The notes: generated from the letters alone by a model not told the origin. DNA of 41,231 bases from Hyphomicrobiaceae bacterium (GCA_025359185.1 JANYHF010000080.1:1-41231); one strand, 5' to 3'. Positions 1 through 8,358 are shown, counted from the first letter of the stretch. Made by a program: numbers and translations.

Positions 1-102
1 GAACGAACCCGCTACCGCGGGAGGCCGCTGCACCAGGCAGCTGTGTGTGGCGCGCCCGGAAGTAACCAGTTGAGACACATACGATAACGGGGCGGGCGCT
101 CC

Positions 103-142
103 GTCTTGAGGATCGAGGAGTTCAGCACTCCAACCTCAAGAC
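103..142 (+). promoter_or_regulatory. hairpin in the leader of the IS91 recombinase gene
   Basis: A perfect 9-bp inverted repeat (103-111 with 134-142) encloses a second 5-bp stem (117-121 with 127-131) with a five-base loop. It ends one base before the AGGAGA ribosome binding site at 143-148 of the recombinase gene. A nested stem here could limit translation or stop read-through from outside the element. That role is inferred from position only. Confidence 0.5.
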
Positions 143-154
143 AGGAGACTCCCA

Positions 155-1039
155 ATGAGCGATAAGCCCATCAGCCCGCTTCGCCGCCGCATGCTCGAAG
201 ACATGGCGGTCCGCAAGTTCGGCGAGAAGACGCAGCATGACTATATCCGTCACGTCGAAAGCTTTGTGAAGTACCTTGGCCGGTCCCCGGAGACAGCGAC
301 GGCGGAGGATCTGCGCGGCTATCAGGTCTACCTCACCGAGAACGGCGCGCAGCCGCCCAAGATGAACAGCTCCAGGGTGGCGCTGCGCTTCTTCTTCTCG
401 GTGACGCTCGGCCGCGCCAACCTTTCCCAGCAGCTGGCGCGTATCGACTATCCCAGGAAGCTGCCGCGCGTGCTGACGCCTGACGATGTCGGCCGCCTGA
501 TCGAGGCCGCGCCCGGTCCCGGCCTCAAGTACAAGGCGGCCTTGAGTGTGGCCTATGGCGCAGGGCTCAGGGCTGCCGAAGTCACGATGCTGAAGGTCAG
601 CGACATCGACAGCAAGCGCATGCTGATCCGCGTCGAGCAGGGCAAGGGCCGCAAGGACCGCCACGCCATGCTGTCGCCGCAGCTGCTCAAGCTGCTGCGC
701 ACCTGGTGGCAGCAGAGCCGGTCGAAGGGCTGGCTGTTTCCCGGCCGCCCGGCGTTCATGCCGATCACCACGCGCCAGTTCAACCGGGCCTGCCATGCCG
801 CAGCCGAGGATGCTGGCCTTGGCCGCTGGGTCTCGCCGCACACGTTGCGGCATAGCTTTGCCACGCATCTGCTTGAGCAGCATACGGACGTCAGAGTCAT
901 CCAAGTGTTGCTCGGGCACGCGAAGTTAGACACGACCGCACGCTACACACAGGTCGCCACCACCCTGTTACGCACCGTCACCAGCCCGCTCGATCTCTTG
1001 ACTCTGACCGACCCGGACGCCGATAGGCCGCCGACCTAG
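155..1039 (+). CDS. IS91-associated tyrosine recombinase/integrase
   Basis: This 294-residue site-specific recombinase belongs to the phage-integrase (XerC/D-like) superfamily. Residues about 8-90 form a SAM-like core-binding domain and about 105-275 the catalytic domain. The catalytic signature is readable: Arg in GAGLRAAEV, Lys in GKGRKDR, the HTLRHSF box (H-x-x-R), the LLGHAKLDTT histidine, and the nucleophilic Tyr in ARYTQV. The ATG is preceded by AGGAGA with 6 to 7 bases of spacing. The transposase starts only 10 bp after its stop, so the two are probably translated together. In IS91-like elements the role of such recombinases is not well settled; an accessory function, such as resolving or integrating the element, is likely. 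The frame is intact. Confidence 0.9.
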   Translation: MSDKPISPLRRRMLEDMAVRKFGEKTQHDYIRHVESFVKYLGRSPETATAEDLRGYQVYLTENGAQPPKMNSSRVALRFFFSVTLGRANLSQQLARIDYPRKLPRVLTPDDVGRLIEAAPGPGLKYKAALSVAYGAGLRAAEVTMLKVSDIDSKRMLIRVEQGKGRKDRHAMLSPQLLKLLRTWWQQSRSKGWLFPGRPAFMPITTRQFNRACHAAAEDAGLGRWVSPHTLRHSFATHLLEQHTDVRVIQVLLGHAKLDTTARYTQVATTLLRTVTSPLDLLTLTDPDADRPPT

Positions 1040-1049
1040 CGGCACCGTC

Positions 1050-2252
1050 GTGCCCCGTCCTGCCCTAGAGGTCGCGGATATCTTCCGCGATCATGGACCC
1101 GCTTGGCGCGACGCCAATCGCGGACACATCAGCCTTGGTCAGTTGAAGGTGATGAGCGCCATCGAGAGCTGCCGCACGGCGGCCCTCGGCGGGCACGTTA
1201 TGCGTTGCCAGAACGGCGCCTGCGGACATACCGCCGTCGCCTTTAACAGCTGCCGTGATAGACATTGTCCCAAGTGCCAGGGCGCGGCGGCACGCGCATG
1301 GATGGGGGAGCGCGAGGCCGAACTGCTGCCCGTGCCCTACTTCCACATCGTCTTCACACTGCCGGCCGCCATTGGCGATATCGCCTACCAGAACAAGGCG
1401 GTGATCTACGATCTCTTGTTCAAGGCCTCGTCGGAGGCCTTGCTCACCATCGCGGCCGACCCCAGGCATCTCGGCGCCAGGATCGGCATCACCGCCGTGC
1501 TGCATACCTGGGGCTCGGCTATGACGCATCACCCGCATGTGCACATGATCGTGCCCGGCGGTGGGTTCTCCTCTGACAAATCGACGTGGGTCGCGGCCAA
1601 GCCGCAGTTCTTCCTGCCGGTCTTCGTGCTCTCCAAGCTGTTCCGCAGGCTGATGCTTGAGAAGCTCACTGCGGCGCATGCCGGAGGCAAACTCACCTTC
1701 TTCGGCTCGCACACCCATCTGGCCGATGCGGATCGGTTCGCGGCATTCCTGGCCCCGCTCAGGAAGACGCGCTGGTTCGTCTACGCCAAGCGCCCCTTCG
1801 CCGGACCCAAGGCGGTGCTGGCCTATCTCTCGCGCTACACGCACCGGGTCGCGATCTCGAACAGCCGCCTGATCAAGGCCGAGGCGGGCCGCGTGACCTT
1901 CAAGGTCAAGAACTACCGCGCCGAGGGCGAGGCCCGTTACACCACCATGATGCTGCAGGCCGGCGAGTTCATCCGCCGCCTGCTGATCCACGTGCTGCCG
2001 ACCGGCTTCCATCGCATCCGCCACTACGGCTTCCTGGCCAGCGGCGCTAAGGCGGCCAATCTGGCCAAGGCCCTCGAGTTGCTGGCAGCGCCCGAGCCGG
2101 AGGCCACTGACGCTGGTGCAGAAGCCACGCCCGTCAGAACCTGCCCCTGCTGCGGCGGCCCGATGCATGTCATCGAAATCTTTGAGCCCGGCCAGGCACC
2201 GCGCCATCAAGCTTCGCCAAGGCCGGCTGTCATCAGGATCGACACGTCATGA
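1050..2252 (+). CDS. IS91 family HUH transposase
   Basis: This 400-residue transposase would nick and transfer single strands in rolling-circle-like transposition. The N-terminus has a cysteine/histidine zinc-binding cluster (CGHTAVAFNSCRDRHCPKC region, about residues 55-76). The HUH metal-binding motif is in HHPHVHMIVPGGG at about 160-172. The paired catalytic tyrosines lie four residues apart in YLSRYTHR, as in IS91 itself (Y2 transposases). The start is GTG with no clear ribosome binding site, which fits coupling to the recombinase gene just upstream. The C-terminus carries another CPCC motif. Length and motifs suggest an intact enzyme. A long open frame on the opposite strand is a GC-driven shadow. 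Confidence 0.93.
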   Translation: MPRPALEVADIFRDHGPAWRDANRGHISLGQLKVMSAIESCRTAALGGHVMRCQNGACGHTAVAFNSCRDRHCPKCQGAAARAWMGEREAELLPVPYFHIVFTLPAAIGDIAYQNKAVIYDLLFKASSEALLTIAADPRHLGARIGITAVLHTWGSAMTHHPHVHMIVPGGGFSSDKSTWVAAKPQFFLPVFVLSKLFRRLMLEKLTAAHAGGKLTFFGSHTHLADADRFAAFLAPLRKTRWFVYAKRPFAGPKAVLAYLSRYTHRVAISNSRLIKAEAGRVTFKVKNYRAEGEARYTTMMLQAGEFIRRLLIHVLPTGFHRIRHYGFLASGAKAANLAKALELLAAPEPEATDAGAEATPVRTCPCCGGPMHVIEIFEPGQAPRHQASPRPAVIRIDTS

Positions 2253-2618
2253 CGGAACATCTTCGGCGTCGGGCGGCAAGTGTGCATGACGCTGGTCCAT
2301 CCGCCGGTGCCAGACGGCTGCGCCCAGCCGTCGCGATAGACCGCCGGAAGCCACTTTCCGAGCTGCTGGCTCGACTGACGGCGCCAGCTCTGACGCCAAT
2401 CCGGCCCATCACGCGGCCGCCGACAGCGTCACCAGCATCGCGACTGGCACCATCACACACGAGCCCGGCGCCCAAATCCCCATAGCGCTTGCGGCACGAT
2501 CACGACGCACCTCTCGCGGGTTCCTTCCCTGGAGACTTTCGGACGACGGCCCCTGTGCGCGTGGCCGGCACTGTGATGGGCCGTCATCCGAAACCCTTCA
2601 CAGGTGCGGCCGTGAAGG
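2253..2618. other. gene-free stretch, probable right part of the IS91 element
   Basis: No convincing gene is seen in these 366 bases. A 78-codon frame that overlaps the transposase stop has no ribosome binding site and is proline/arginine-rich low-complexity sequence, so it is not called. The stretch probably contains the replication-origin end (oriIS) of the element, but no boundary could be identified. Confidence 0.4.
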
Positions 2619-3059
2619 TTATCGAGCGGGAATGGCGGCCGCCGCCCCAATCACCAGCAATGTCATGATCGAAAAGACCGTAATGTTGGCGTCGAAGCCG
2701 ATCCGTTTGCCGAGAATAGTCTTGTAAACCGGTAGATAGCCGTTCTCGTCGTAGTTCGTGCCACCGTAGAGCTTCATGGAGAACAGGGCGGCATAGAAAC
2801 CGCCGTAAATGGCGACGGCCACGCCCGTTACGAGCCACAACCGCTCGATGGCGAGCGGTCCCGGCCACCAGATCAGCGCCAGAGCTATGGCGCCAAGACC
2901 AAGGTAGCTCGACACCTGCCAAACGACGTGGAAGCGCGCGTGGGGTGTCCAAAGCGGGTTCGTCGCGTGGGTCTTGTTGAAATCGGCAAGCGTCGGAACG
3001 GCGCTGTAGCCGAGGGTGACCAGCGTGAGCAGCACTTGGGCGACAAGCATCGTGTCCAT
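2619..3059 (-). CDS. small four-helix membrane protein, function unknown
   Basis: This is a predicted inner-membrane protein of 146 residues with four hydrophobic helices (roughly residues 3-25, 45-66, 75-97 and 121-142). A conserved-looking loop, KLYGGTNYDENGYLPVYKTI, lies between helices 3 and 4. I do not recognise a characterised family. It resembles small uncharacterised membrane proteins of the DUF type, so no function is assigned. The ATG at 3059 is chosen because GGAAGG lies 6 bases upstream; a TTG one codon earlier is too close to that site. It lies between the IS91 element and the aromatic-degradation operon and reads in the same direction as the operon, separated by about 420 bp. 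Confidence 0.7.
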   Translation of the reverse strand: MDTMLVAQVLLTLVTLGYSAVPTLADFNKTHATNPLWTPHARFHVVWQVSSYLGLGAIALALIWWPGPLAIERLWLVTGVAVAIYGGFYAALFSMKLYGGTNYDENGYLPVYKTILGKRIGFDANITVFSIMTLLVIGAAAAIPAR

Positions 3060-3062
3060 CAA

Positions 3063-3483
3063 TCACCTTCCATGGGGCCCACGCAGATACACCAAGATTT
3101 TGTCGCGCAGATCGTGTTGTTGCCGAAAGCCAACGAGTCCATTCAGGGTCAGGTACGACCAGTCCCTGCCCGCGCTTGACTTTCCGCTTTCATATCTTCG
3201 AAGCTGCCGTTGGAAAGAGTGCTGACCATGGAGTGCTGACCATGGACCTGTCGACCGGCGCATCTCGCCCGCGCGGCCGGAGCTGAAGGACAAGACGACA
3301 GATCCGGCAAGCATTTGGCCCGCTGGCGGCCATCCACCCGGCCCTTGCCGCAAAAACGGGGCGAGCGGGATCAGCGCGAAACTGAGCCGGCAGCACGAGC
3401 TCACCACCCGCCAACCACTGGCCGGCCAGCGGCGTGCCGTCTACATTCTGTACCGGGACTGCCGCCGGCCCAACAAGCCCCGC
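3063..3483. other. gene-free stretch between membrane protein and dioxygenase
   Basis: I see no supported gene in these 421 bases. Short frames on the minus strand shift across a 14-bp tandem duplication (3219-3246), so this may be decayed coding DNA. A maleylacetate reductase would be expected next to the neighbouring dioxygenase gene, but no trace of an iron-alcohol-dehydrogenase motif is readable in any frame. Confidence 0.4.
3219..3246. repeat. 14-bp perfect tandem duplication
   Basis: The 14-mer gtgctgaccatgga occurs twice in a row (3219-3232 and 3233-3246). Because 14 is not a multiple of three, it shifts any reading frame passing through it. It is probably a replication-slippage event in non-coding or decaying DNA. 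Confidence 0.8.
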
Positions 3484-4380
3484 CTAGCTTTTTCCCGGGG
3501 CCAGCACAAAGTCCGTCGCCACTTCCCAGAAGAACGGCGCGGCTTGGAACCCTAGCTCTTGCGCACGCGCCGCATCCGTGCTCTTACGGAAATCGCCGAT
3601 CAGGCTGTCCTTTGCACCAAACACGGCGTCTTCGCGTAAGTAGGGGCAGTTCGGCTCGAAAATATGCGTTATCACCTTATCGAAGCCGGGTTTCTCGATG
3701 ATGAGATGAATGTGGGCCGCCCGGTTCGGGTGACGGCCGAGGGCGCCGAGCAGCTTGCCGGCCGGGCCATCGTCCGGGATCGGATAAAAGCGTGGACGGA
3801 CGGAACGGAACCAGAACCGTCCATCGGGGCCGCTCTCGAACATGCCGCGCATATTCATGTCCGGCTGCACGCCCTTCTGCTGCACGTCGTAAAAGCCATC
3901 GTCGTTGGTCTGCCAGACATCGATCGTGGCGCCCACAATCGGCGTCCTGTCGGTGCTCAGCACACGGCCCCAGACCGCCAGCGGTTCGCCCTTGCCATCG
4001 AGGCAGATCGTATCGCCATGCGCACGGACCGGATGGTTCTGGACGTGGAACGGCCCGAGGATCGTGTGCTCGGTCGCGCCGTTGCCACTGCGGTGATTGA
4101 CGGTATCAACCAGCGACGACACTCCAAGGGTGTCAGACAGGAGGATAAACTCCTGCCGCCACTCCGTACACATATGGCCGGTATCGGTGAGGAACTTGAT
4201 GCCGGTCATCCATTCGTCGTGGGTCGGCTCCACCTCTTTGATGAAGGCGTGCAGATGCTTGGTCAGCGCCTCCATCACGTTTGCCAAACGCGGATTAGCC
4301 TTGGCCTGATCGATGCGGGCATTGACAGCGCCTACCGAGTTTTCCTCGCTGAAATAGGGGAATTTGGATGCATCGCTCAT
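3484..4380 (-). CDS. hydroxyquinol 1,2-dioxygenase-type intradiol dioxygenase
   Basis: This is a non-haem Fe(III) enzyme that would open the ring of hydroxyquinol (1,2,4-trihydroxybenzene) between its hydroxyls to give maleylacetate; catechol cleavage is the alternative. It has 298 residues, the usual length. The N-terminal dimerisation domain covers about 20-95 and the beta-sandwich catalytic domain about 100-290. The four iron ligands are visible: Tyr164 (GFYDV), Tyr199 (RFYPIP), and His223 and His225 (AAHIHLI), spaced as in catechol 1,2-dioxygenases. Its ATG overlaps the stop of the hydroxylase upstream (ATGA), so the two are translationally coupled. The hydroxyquinol substrate is inferred from the adjacent phenol hydroxylase and 3-oxoadipate genes. 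Confidence 0.88.
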   Translation of the reverse strand: MSDASKFPYFSEENSVGAVNARIDQAKANPRLANVMEALTKHLHAFIKEVEPTHDEWMTGIKFLTDTGHMCTEWRQEFILLSDTLGVSSLVDTVNHRSGNGATEHTILGPFHVQNHPVRAHGDTICLDGKGEPLAVWGRVLSTDRTPIVGATIDVWQTNDDGFYDVQQKGVQPDMNMRGMFESGPDGRFWFRSVRPRFYPIPDDGPAGKLLGALGRHPNRAAHIHLIIEKPGFDKVITHIFEPNCPYLREDAVFGAKDSLIGDFRKSTDAARAQELGFQAAPFFWEVATDFVLAPGKS

Positions 4381-5000
4381 ACTGTGCCCCCCGGCTGGGC
4401 TGAGAAACTTTGCGGGGGCCCCCGGCCCGGTTTGCCAAGAACCTGCTGCATTGCGGCACGCAGCTGATCCGCCGCGCCGCTCGAAACCGTTTGGGCACGG
4501 AACGCCACATGCTGGTCGGGCCGCACGAGCAGGCAGCCGCTTTCACCTGTCTCGCACGCTTCGGCCCATGCCCCGAATACGTCGGTGGCGTCACGCCCCG
4601 GTCCAATCATGGAGCATTGAATGTCTGTACCCGTCTCGGCGGCCACCGTCCTAGCGGCCTCGACCCAGGCTTCGCCGCCGATGCCTGTCAACAGCGCGAA
4701 CTTGCCTTGGCCGGTGAGATCAAGCGAGGAAATCTTCACCCCGGACTTGCTCTCCAGCCAGACATGCGGCACCCGCGCGCCCGGCCAGGTTGTCGCCTGG
4801 TAGTAAAGTTCCTTATCCCTCGTATACGCAGGTTCGGGCATGCCATCGCTGACGACCGCAGCCGACTGGTAGCGCTGGTTCATCTCGACGCCATGGCAGT
4901 TGAACTCGTAGGACTTGAAGGCGATGGCCTTGCGGAGCTTCTCGCGCTGCTCAGCCGCCGCCGCATTGTTGTCTTTCAGCTTTGCCATGTTGGCTTTCAT
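4377..5000 (-). CDS. C-terminal part of the split FAD phenol hydroxylase
   Basis: These 207 codons continue in exactly the same frame as the upstream hydroxylase piece and are separated from it only by one TAA. They encode the end of the catalytic part (SYEFNCHGVEMNQRY, typical of the TfdB/PheA class) and the thioredoxin-like C-terminal domain of that class (about residues 90-200). An ATG follows the TAA directly (TAAATG). An AAGGA lies ten bases before that ATG, so translation could restart and yield a separate polypeptide. Alone it has no FAD-binding Rossmann motif and cannot be an enzyme. It overlaps the dioxygenase start by ATGA. I read it as half of a recently broken gene; a working two-chain enzyme or a sequencing error remains possible. 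Confidence 0.8.
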   Translation of the reverse strand: MKANMAKLKDNNAAAAEQREKLRKAIAFKSYEFNCHGVEMNQRYQSAAVVSDGMPEPAYTRDKELYYQATTWPGARVPHVWLESKSGVKISSLDLTGQGKFALLTGIGGEAWVEAARTVAAETGTDIQCSMIGPGRDATDVFGAWAEACETGESGCLLVRPDQHVAFRAQTVSSGAADQLRAAMQQVLGKPGRGPPQSFSAQPGGTV

Positions 5001-6179
5001 TTAGTCCGCATCCTTGGTGGACAGCAGGCCGAGCGCGTCGAAGATCGGGCCGAACTCGCCGATGGATTGGTTGGCGCGCTTGACGATCTGCTTGGCAATG
5101 GGCGAGCGTTCTGCCTCATAAGTGGCCAACAGGCTCGGATCGGCCTGGCCCTTCAGCACGTGGGCGAGCTTCCAGGCGAGATTGTAGGCATCCTGAATGG
5201 ATGTGTTCGATCCTAGCCCGTTCGATGGCGGATGGCGGTGTACGGCGTCGCCAATGCAGAACACTCTTCCACGGGTGTTCGAGGTTGCGTACATATCATT
5301 GACCGTCCACAGCGACGTCGCCTTCACCTTCACTTGGATGGTGTGGTCGCCGATCAGCTTGTGGGCGATCTCGATGGCCATCTTGTCGGAGAGTCTTGGC
5401 GGCCCAGCGGCGATGTCATAGCCCCACAGGATCAACCACTCGTTCCAGGGCCTGACCATGCGTATAAGGCCCATGCCGATGCCGCCGACGTCTGAGCCGG
5501 GCTGCATCACCCAGTACAGCACGCTCGGGCGGTGCGCGACGTAGCGCGAGAGGTCGGCCTCGATGATCACGTTCATTGCGCCCGCAACGCCCATTTTGCC
5601 TTCCATCGGCAGGCCAATGTCCTCGGCGACCTTCGAGCGGCCACCGTCGGCTCCGATGAGATACTTGGCACGCACCGTATGCGTCAGACCCGAGACATGG
5701 TCCCTGACCTCGGCCGTCACTCCCGTCGCGTCCTGCGTCAGCGATAGGTATTCCCAGTTAAAGCAGATCGTCGCGCCGCGTCTTGCGGCGGCCCCCACCA
5801 AAACAGGCTCCATCAGGTTCTGCGGCATGTCGCACATTTTGCCGGGACTGGCGAGGTCGTAATCAGCTTTGCGCGACGGATGAGTACCCCAGGTCTGTAA
5901 ACGCCCCAATTCCTCGCCAGCCAGCGAGGTGCAAAACACATTGTTGCCCATGATCTCTTGGGGCGCCGCTTCCATCAGCACCTGTTGCTCGACCCCAAGA
6001 TCGCGCAAGACTTCCATCGTCCGCTGGTTGGTGATGTGCGCGCGCGGCGTCCCGCAGGTCCAATTGAACTTGGTGACGACCATTGTCTTGACGCCGTACA
6101 TCGACAGCAGCGCAGCTGCTGAAGCGCCCGCTGGCCCCGAACCCACGATCAGTACATCGGTTTCTATTGCTCCGGTCAT
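5001..6179 (-). CDS. N-terminal part of FAD-dependent phenol hydroxylase (TfdB/PheA type), cut by in-frame stop
   Basis: This is a class A flavoprotein aromatic hydroxylase that would add a hydroxyl to a phenol (for example resorcinol to hydroxyquinol) using NAD(P)H and O2. All three FAD/NAD(P)H motifs are in this part: GSGPAG at residues 13-18, the DG motif in IGADGGRS, and the GD motif in CIGDAVHRHPP. The ATG at 6179 is preferred because GGGAGG lies 7 bases upstream; a GTG 45 bases earlier lacks such a site. The reading frame stops at TAA (5003-5001) after residue 392. Codons continue in frame for 207 more residues, so the original protein would be about 600 residues, the usual length of this class. 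The gene is 45 bp after the thiolase, in the same operon. Confidence 0.85.
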   Translation of the reverse strand: MTGAIETDVLIVGSGPAGASAAALLSMYGVKTMVVTKFNWTCGTPRAHITNQRTMEVLRDLGVEQQVLMEAAPQEIMGNNVFCTSLAGEELGRLQTWGTHPSRKADYDLASPGKMCDMPQNLMEPVLVGAAARRGATICFNWEYLSLTQDATGVTAEVRDHVSGLTHTVRAKYLIGADGGRSKVAEDIGLPMEGKMGVAGAMNVIIEADLSRYVAHRPSVLYWVMQPGSDVGGIGMGLIRMVRPWNEWLILWGYDIAAGPPRLSDKMAIEIAHKLIGDHTIQVKVKATSLWTVNDMYATSNTRGRVFCIGDAVHRHPPSNGLGSNTSIQDAYNLAWKLAHVLKGQADPSLLATYEAERSPIAKQIVKRANQSIGEFGPIFDALGLLSTKDAD

Positions 6180-6224
6180 CCGCCAACCTCCCAATCGTTC
6201 ATTTTTTGTGTTTGAGTTTAACAC

Positions 6225-7433
6225 TCACGCCGCTTCGATGGCCAGCGCGATGCCTTGGCCAACGCCGATGCACATGGTTGCGAGCGCGCGGCGGCCCTTG
6301 TGGTGATGTAATTCAAGCGCCGCCGTGCCAGCGAGCCGTGCGCCCGAGGCCCCGAGCGGATGGCCGAGCGCGATGGCGCCGCCATTCGGGTTGACATGCG
6401 CCGCGTCGTCCGGCAGTCCAAGCGCGCGGGTGACGGCGAGGGCCTGCGACGCAAACGCCTCGTTGAGTTCGATGATGTCGAAATCGCCGATCTTGAGAGT
6501 CAGACGGGCAAGGAGCTTTTGCGTGGCTGGCAGCGGACCATAACCCATGATGCGCGGCGCAAGGCCAGCAGTCGCGGCAGCCGTGATCCGGGCCAGCGGC
6601 GTGAGGTTGTGACGGCGCACGGCCTCGGCGGACGCGATCAGCAGCGCGGCTGAGCCATCGTTGACACCCGACGCATTGCCCGCAGTGACCGTGCCATCCT
6701 TGCGAAACGGCGTAGGCAGCTTGGCCAGCGATTCGGCCGTTGTGCCGGCACGGGGGTGCTCGTCCTCAACGACAATGACGGGGCCGCCCTTCTTATGCAG
6801 CAGCGTCACCGGGGCGATCTCCAGGGCAAGGCGGCCATTGCTCTGTGCCGTGATGGCTTTGGCCTGGCTGCGGGCGGCGAAGGCGTCCTGATCGCTACGC
6901 AAAATCTTGAAATCTTCGGCGACATTCTCGCCGGTTTCGGGCATCGACTCAACGCCATAGAGCTGTTTCATCAGCGGATTGACAAAGCGCCAGCCGATGG
7001 TGGTGTCGTGGATCTCGGCGTGGCGGGAAAAGGCGCTGTCGGCCTTGGGCAGGACAAAGGGCGCGCGGCTCATGCTCTCGACGCCGCCCGCGATGATGAG
7101 GTCCGCTTCGCCGCATTTGATCTGGCGCGCCGCTATGGAAACCGCATCGAGGCCTGAGCCGCAAAGCCGGTTGACCGTTGTGCCGGGCACTGTGGCCGGA
7201 AGCCCTGCGAGTAGCGCCGCCATGCGCCCAACGTTGCGATTGTCTTCACCCGCCTGATTGGCGCAACCCAGGATCACCTCGTCGATCAGCGTGGGGTCGA
7301 CGGACGCCTGACGAGCCATCAGCGAGCGGATGGAATGGGCGGCGAGATCGTCGGCACGCACGCTGGAAAGCGCGCCGCCGAAACGGCCGATGGGGGAGCG
7401 GATATAGTCGATGATATAGGCTTCGGTCATCAT
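6225..7433 (-). CDS. pcaF: 3-oxoadipyl-CoA thiolase
   Basis: This thiolase would split 3-oxoadipyl-CoA with CoA into succinyl-CoA and acetyl-CoA, the last step of the 3-oxoadipate pathway. It has 402 residues. The active-site residues are Cys91 (NRLCGSG), His358 (GHPLGASG) and Cys388 (MCIGVGQG). The MPETGENVAEDF segment is typical of PcaF/PaaJ-type rather than biosynthetic acetoacetyl-CoA thiolases. Two ATGs are adjacent (7433 and 7430); GAGG lies 4 and 7 bases upstream respectively, so the second may be the real start. It lies between the CoA-transferase and hydroxylase genes. A 151-bp spacer with a strong palindrome separates it from the CoA-transferase B gene. Confidence 0.9.
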   Translation of the reverse strand: MMTEAYIIDYIRSPIGRFGGALSSVRADDLAAHSIRSLMARQASVDPTLIDEVILGCANQAGEDNRNVGRMAALLAGLPATVPGTTVNRLCGSGLDAVSIAARQIKCGEADLIIAGGVESMSRAPFVLPKADSAFSRHAEIHDTTIGWRFVNPLMKQLYGVESMPETGENVAEDFKILRSDQDAFAARSQAKAITAQSNGRLALEIAPVTLLHKKGGPVIVVEDEHPRAGTTAESLAKLPTPFRKDGTVTAGNASGVNDGSAALLIASAEAVRRHNLTPLARITAAATAGLAPRIMGYGPLPATQKLLARLTLKIGDFDIIELNEAFASQALAVTRALGLPDDAAHVNPNGGAIALGHPLGASGARLAGTAALELHHHKGRRALATMCIGVGQGIALAIEAA

Positions 7434-7455
7434 GTGTCCTCGCTTTCGGTCCCAA

Positions 7456-7511
7456 GTAGGGTGGGCTGAGTCTCTTCGCGAGGCTTCGCGAAGAGACTCA
7501 GTCCACCCTAC
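7456..7511. repeat. REP-like long palindrome inside the operon
   Basis: Two 26-base arms (7456-7481 and 7486-7511) pair with a single G/T wobble and a four-base loop, ggct. The outer sequence gtagggtgg/ccaccctac and the following ccttggggagatgg segment resemble intergenic repeat families common in alphaproteobacteria. On the minus-strand transcript it lies between the CoA-transferase B and thiolase genes. It could stabilise or partly terminate the message, but there is no T-run. Confidence 0.75.
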
Positions 7512-7584
7512 GGCCGCTCTCCCTTGGGGAGATGGACAGGGTGAGGGGTTGATCGGAGCAGGCGATCTGCGTCATAAATATTGC

Positions 7585-8358
7585 TCATCCTGCCACCCCA
7601 TGCGCCTTTTTTGTGCGGGCGTGCATGTCGCGCAGGACCGTCAACTCTTCATCTGCCGGTACCGGGGTCGTTGCAACGTCTACAGCCCATTGCAAGGGCC
7701 AGCCACAACCCTCCTGCACTTGCTCGCGCGTCACGCCCGGATGCAGCGACGTCACCATCAGTTCACGGCTGACCGGATCGGGTTCCAGGATGCACAGATC
7801 CGTCATGACCCGTGTTGGACCCTTGGTCTTGACGCCCAGCCGCAGCCGGTGATCGCCGCCCTCACCATGGCCCATACTGGTGATGAAGGGCAGCTTGCTG
7901 ACGAACGCGCGGTTGCCCATCGCCATGGTGATGAAGACTTCACCGCAATGGGTCGCGATTTCGGGGGCACCGCCACCACCGGGCAGGCGGACCTTGGGTT
8001 TGGCATAGTCGCCGACGACCGTGGTGTTAAGATTGGCGAACTTATCAATCTGGGCCCCACCTAAAAAGCCAACCGTGATGCGTCCGCCTTGTAGCCAATA
8101 GCGGAACATTTCTGGCACCGCGACCGTGGTGAGCGCAGTATCGCAAAGCTCGCCATCGCCGATGCTCAAGGGCAGCACGTCCGGCTCAGTGCCGATGGTG
8201 CCGCTCTCATAGATCAGCGTGATGCCCGGCGCGTGGGTCAGCCGCGCGAGGTTGCAGGCCGCCGATGGCGCGCCGATGCCGACAAAGCACACGTCCGTCG
8301 ACTGCAAGGCACGCGCGGCAGCGACTGTCATCATCTCGGTGGGGGTGGCGGGAATCAT
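7585..8358 (-). CDS. 3-oxoadipate CoA-transferase (glutaconate CoA-transferase type), subunit B
   Basis: This is the beta subunit of a class I CoA-transferase, predicted to move CoA (from succinyl-CoA) to 3-oxoadipate. It has 257 residues. The likely catalytic glutamate is Glu51 in IYESGTIG, which forms the CoA-thioester intermediate in this family. A glycine-rich LPGGGGAPE segment follows at about 143-151. It resembles GctB/CatJ-type subunits more than the shorter PcaJ type. The start codon overlaps the stop of subunit A (ATGA), as expected for subunits made in equal amounts. The substrate is inferred from the thiolase and ring-cleavage genes next to it; glutaconate-type substrates cannot be excluded from sequence alone. 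Confidence 0.85.
   Translation of the reverse strand: MIPATPTEMMTVAAARALQSTDVCFVGIGAPSAACNLARLTHAPGITLIYESGTIGTEPDVLPLSIGDGELCDTALTTVAVPEMFRYWLQGGRITVGFLGGAQIDKFANLNTTVVGDYAKPKVRLPGGGGAPEIATHCGEVFITMAMGNRAFVSKLPFITSMGHGEGGDHRLRLGVKTKGPTRVMTDLCILEPDPVSRELMVTSLHPGVTREQVQEGCGWPLQWAVDVATTPVPADEELTVLRDMHARTKKAHGVAG

Larger units (their letters stand above)
1..2600 (+). mobile_element. IS91-type insertion element (recombinase plus HUH transposase)
   Basis: The element holds a tyrosine recombinase gene followed 10 bp later by an IS91-family HUH transposase gene, a pairing common in alphaproteobacterial IS91 elements. Its ends are not resolved: IS91 elements lack terminal inverted repeats, transpose by a rolling-circle-like route and target short GAAC or CAAG sequences. 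The window opens with two GAAC tetranucleotides, but whether they are the target cannot be decided here. About 360 bp of non-coding DNA after the transposase probably still belongs to the element. The coordinates are outer limits, not mapped ends. Confidence 0.6.

Noticed and set aside
1065-2210. 381-codon minus-strand frame opposite the transposase
   Set aside because: It mirrors the codon structure of the clear HUH transposase and shows no family motif.
2249-2485. 78-codon frame overlapping the transposase stop
   Set aside because: No ribosome site, low-complexity Pro/Arg composition; more likely the non-coding end of the IS91 element.
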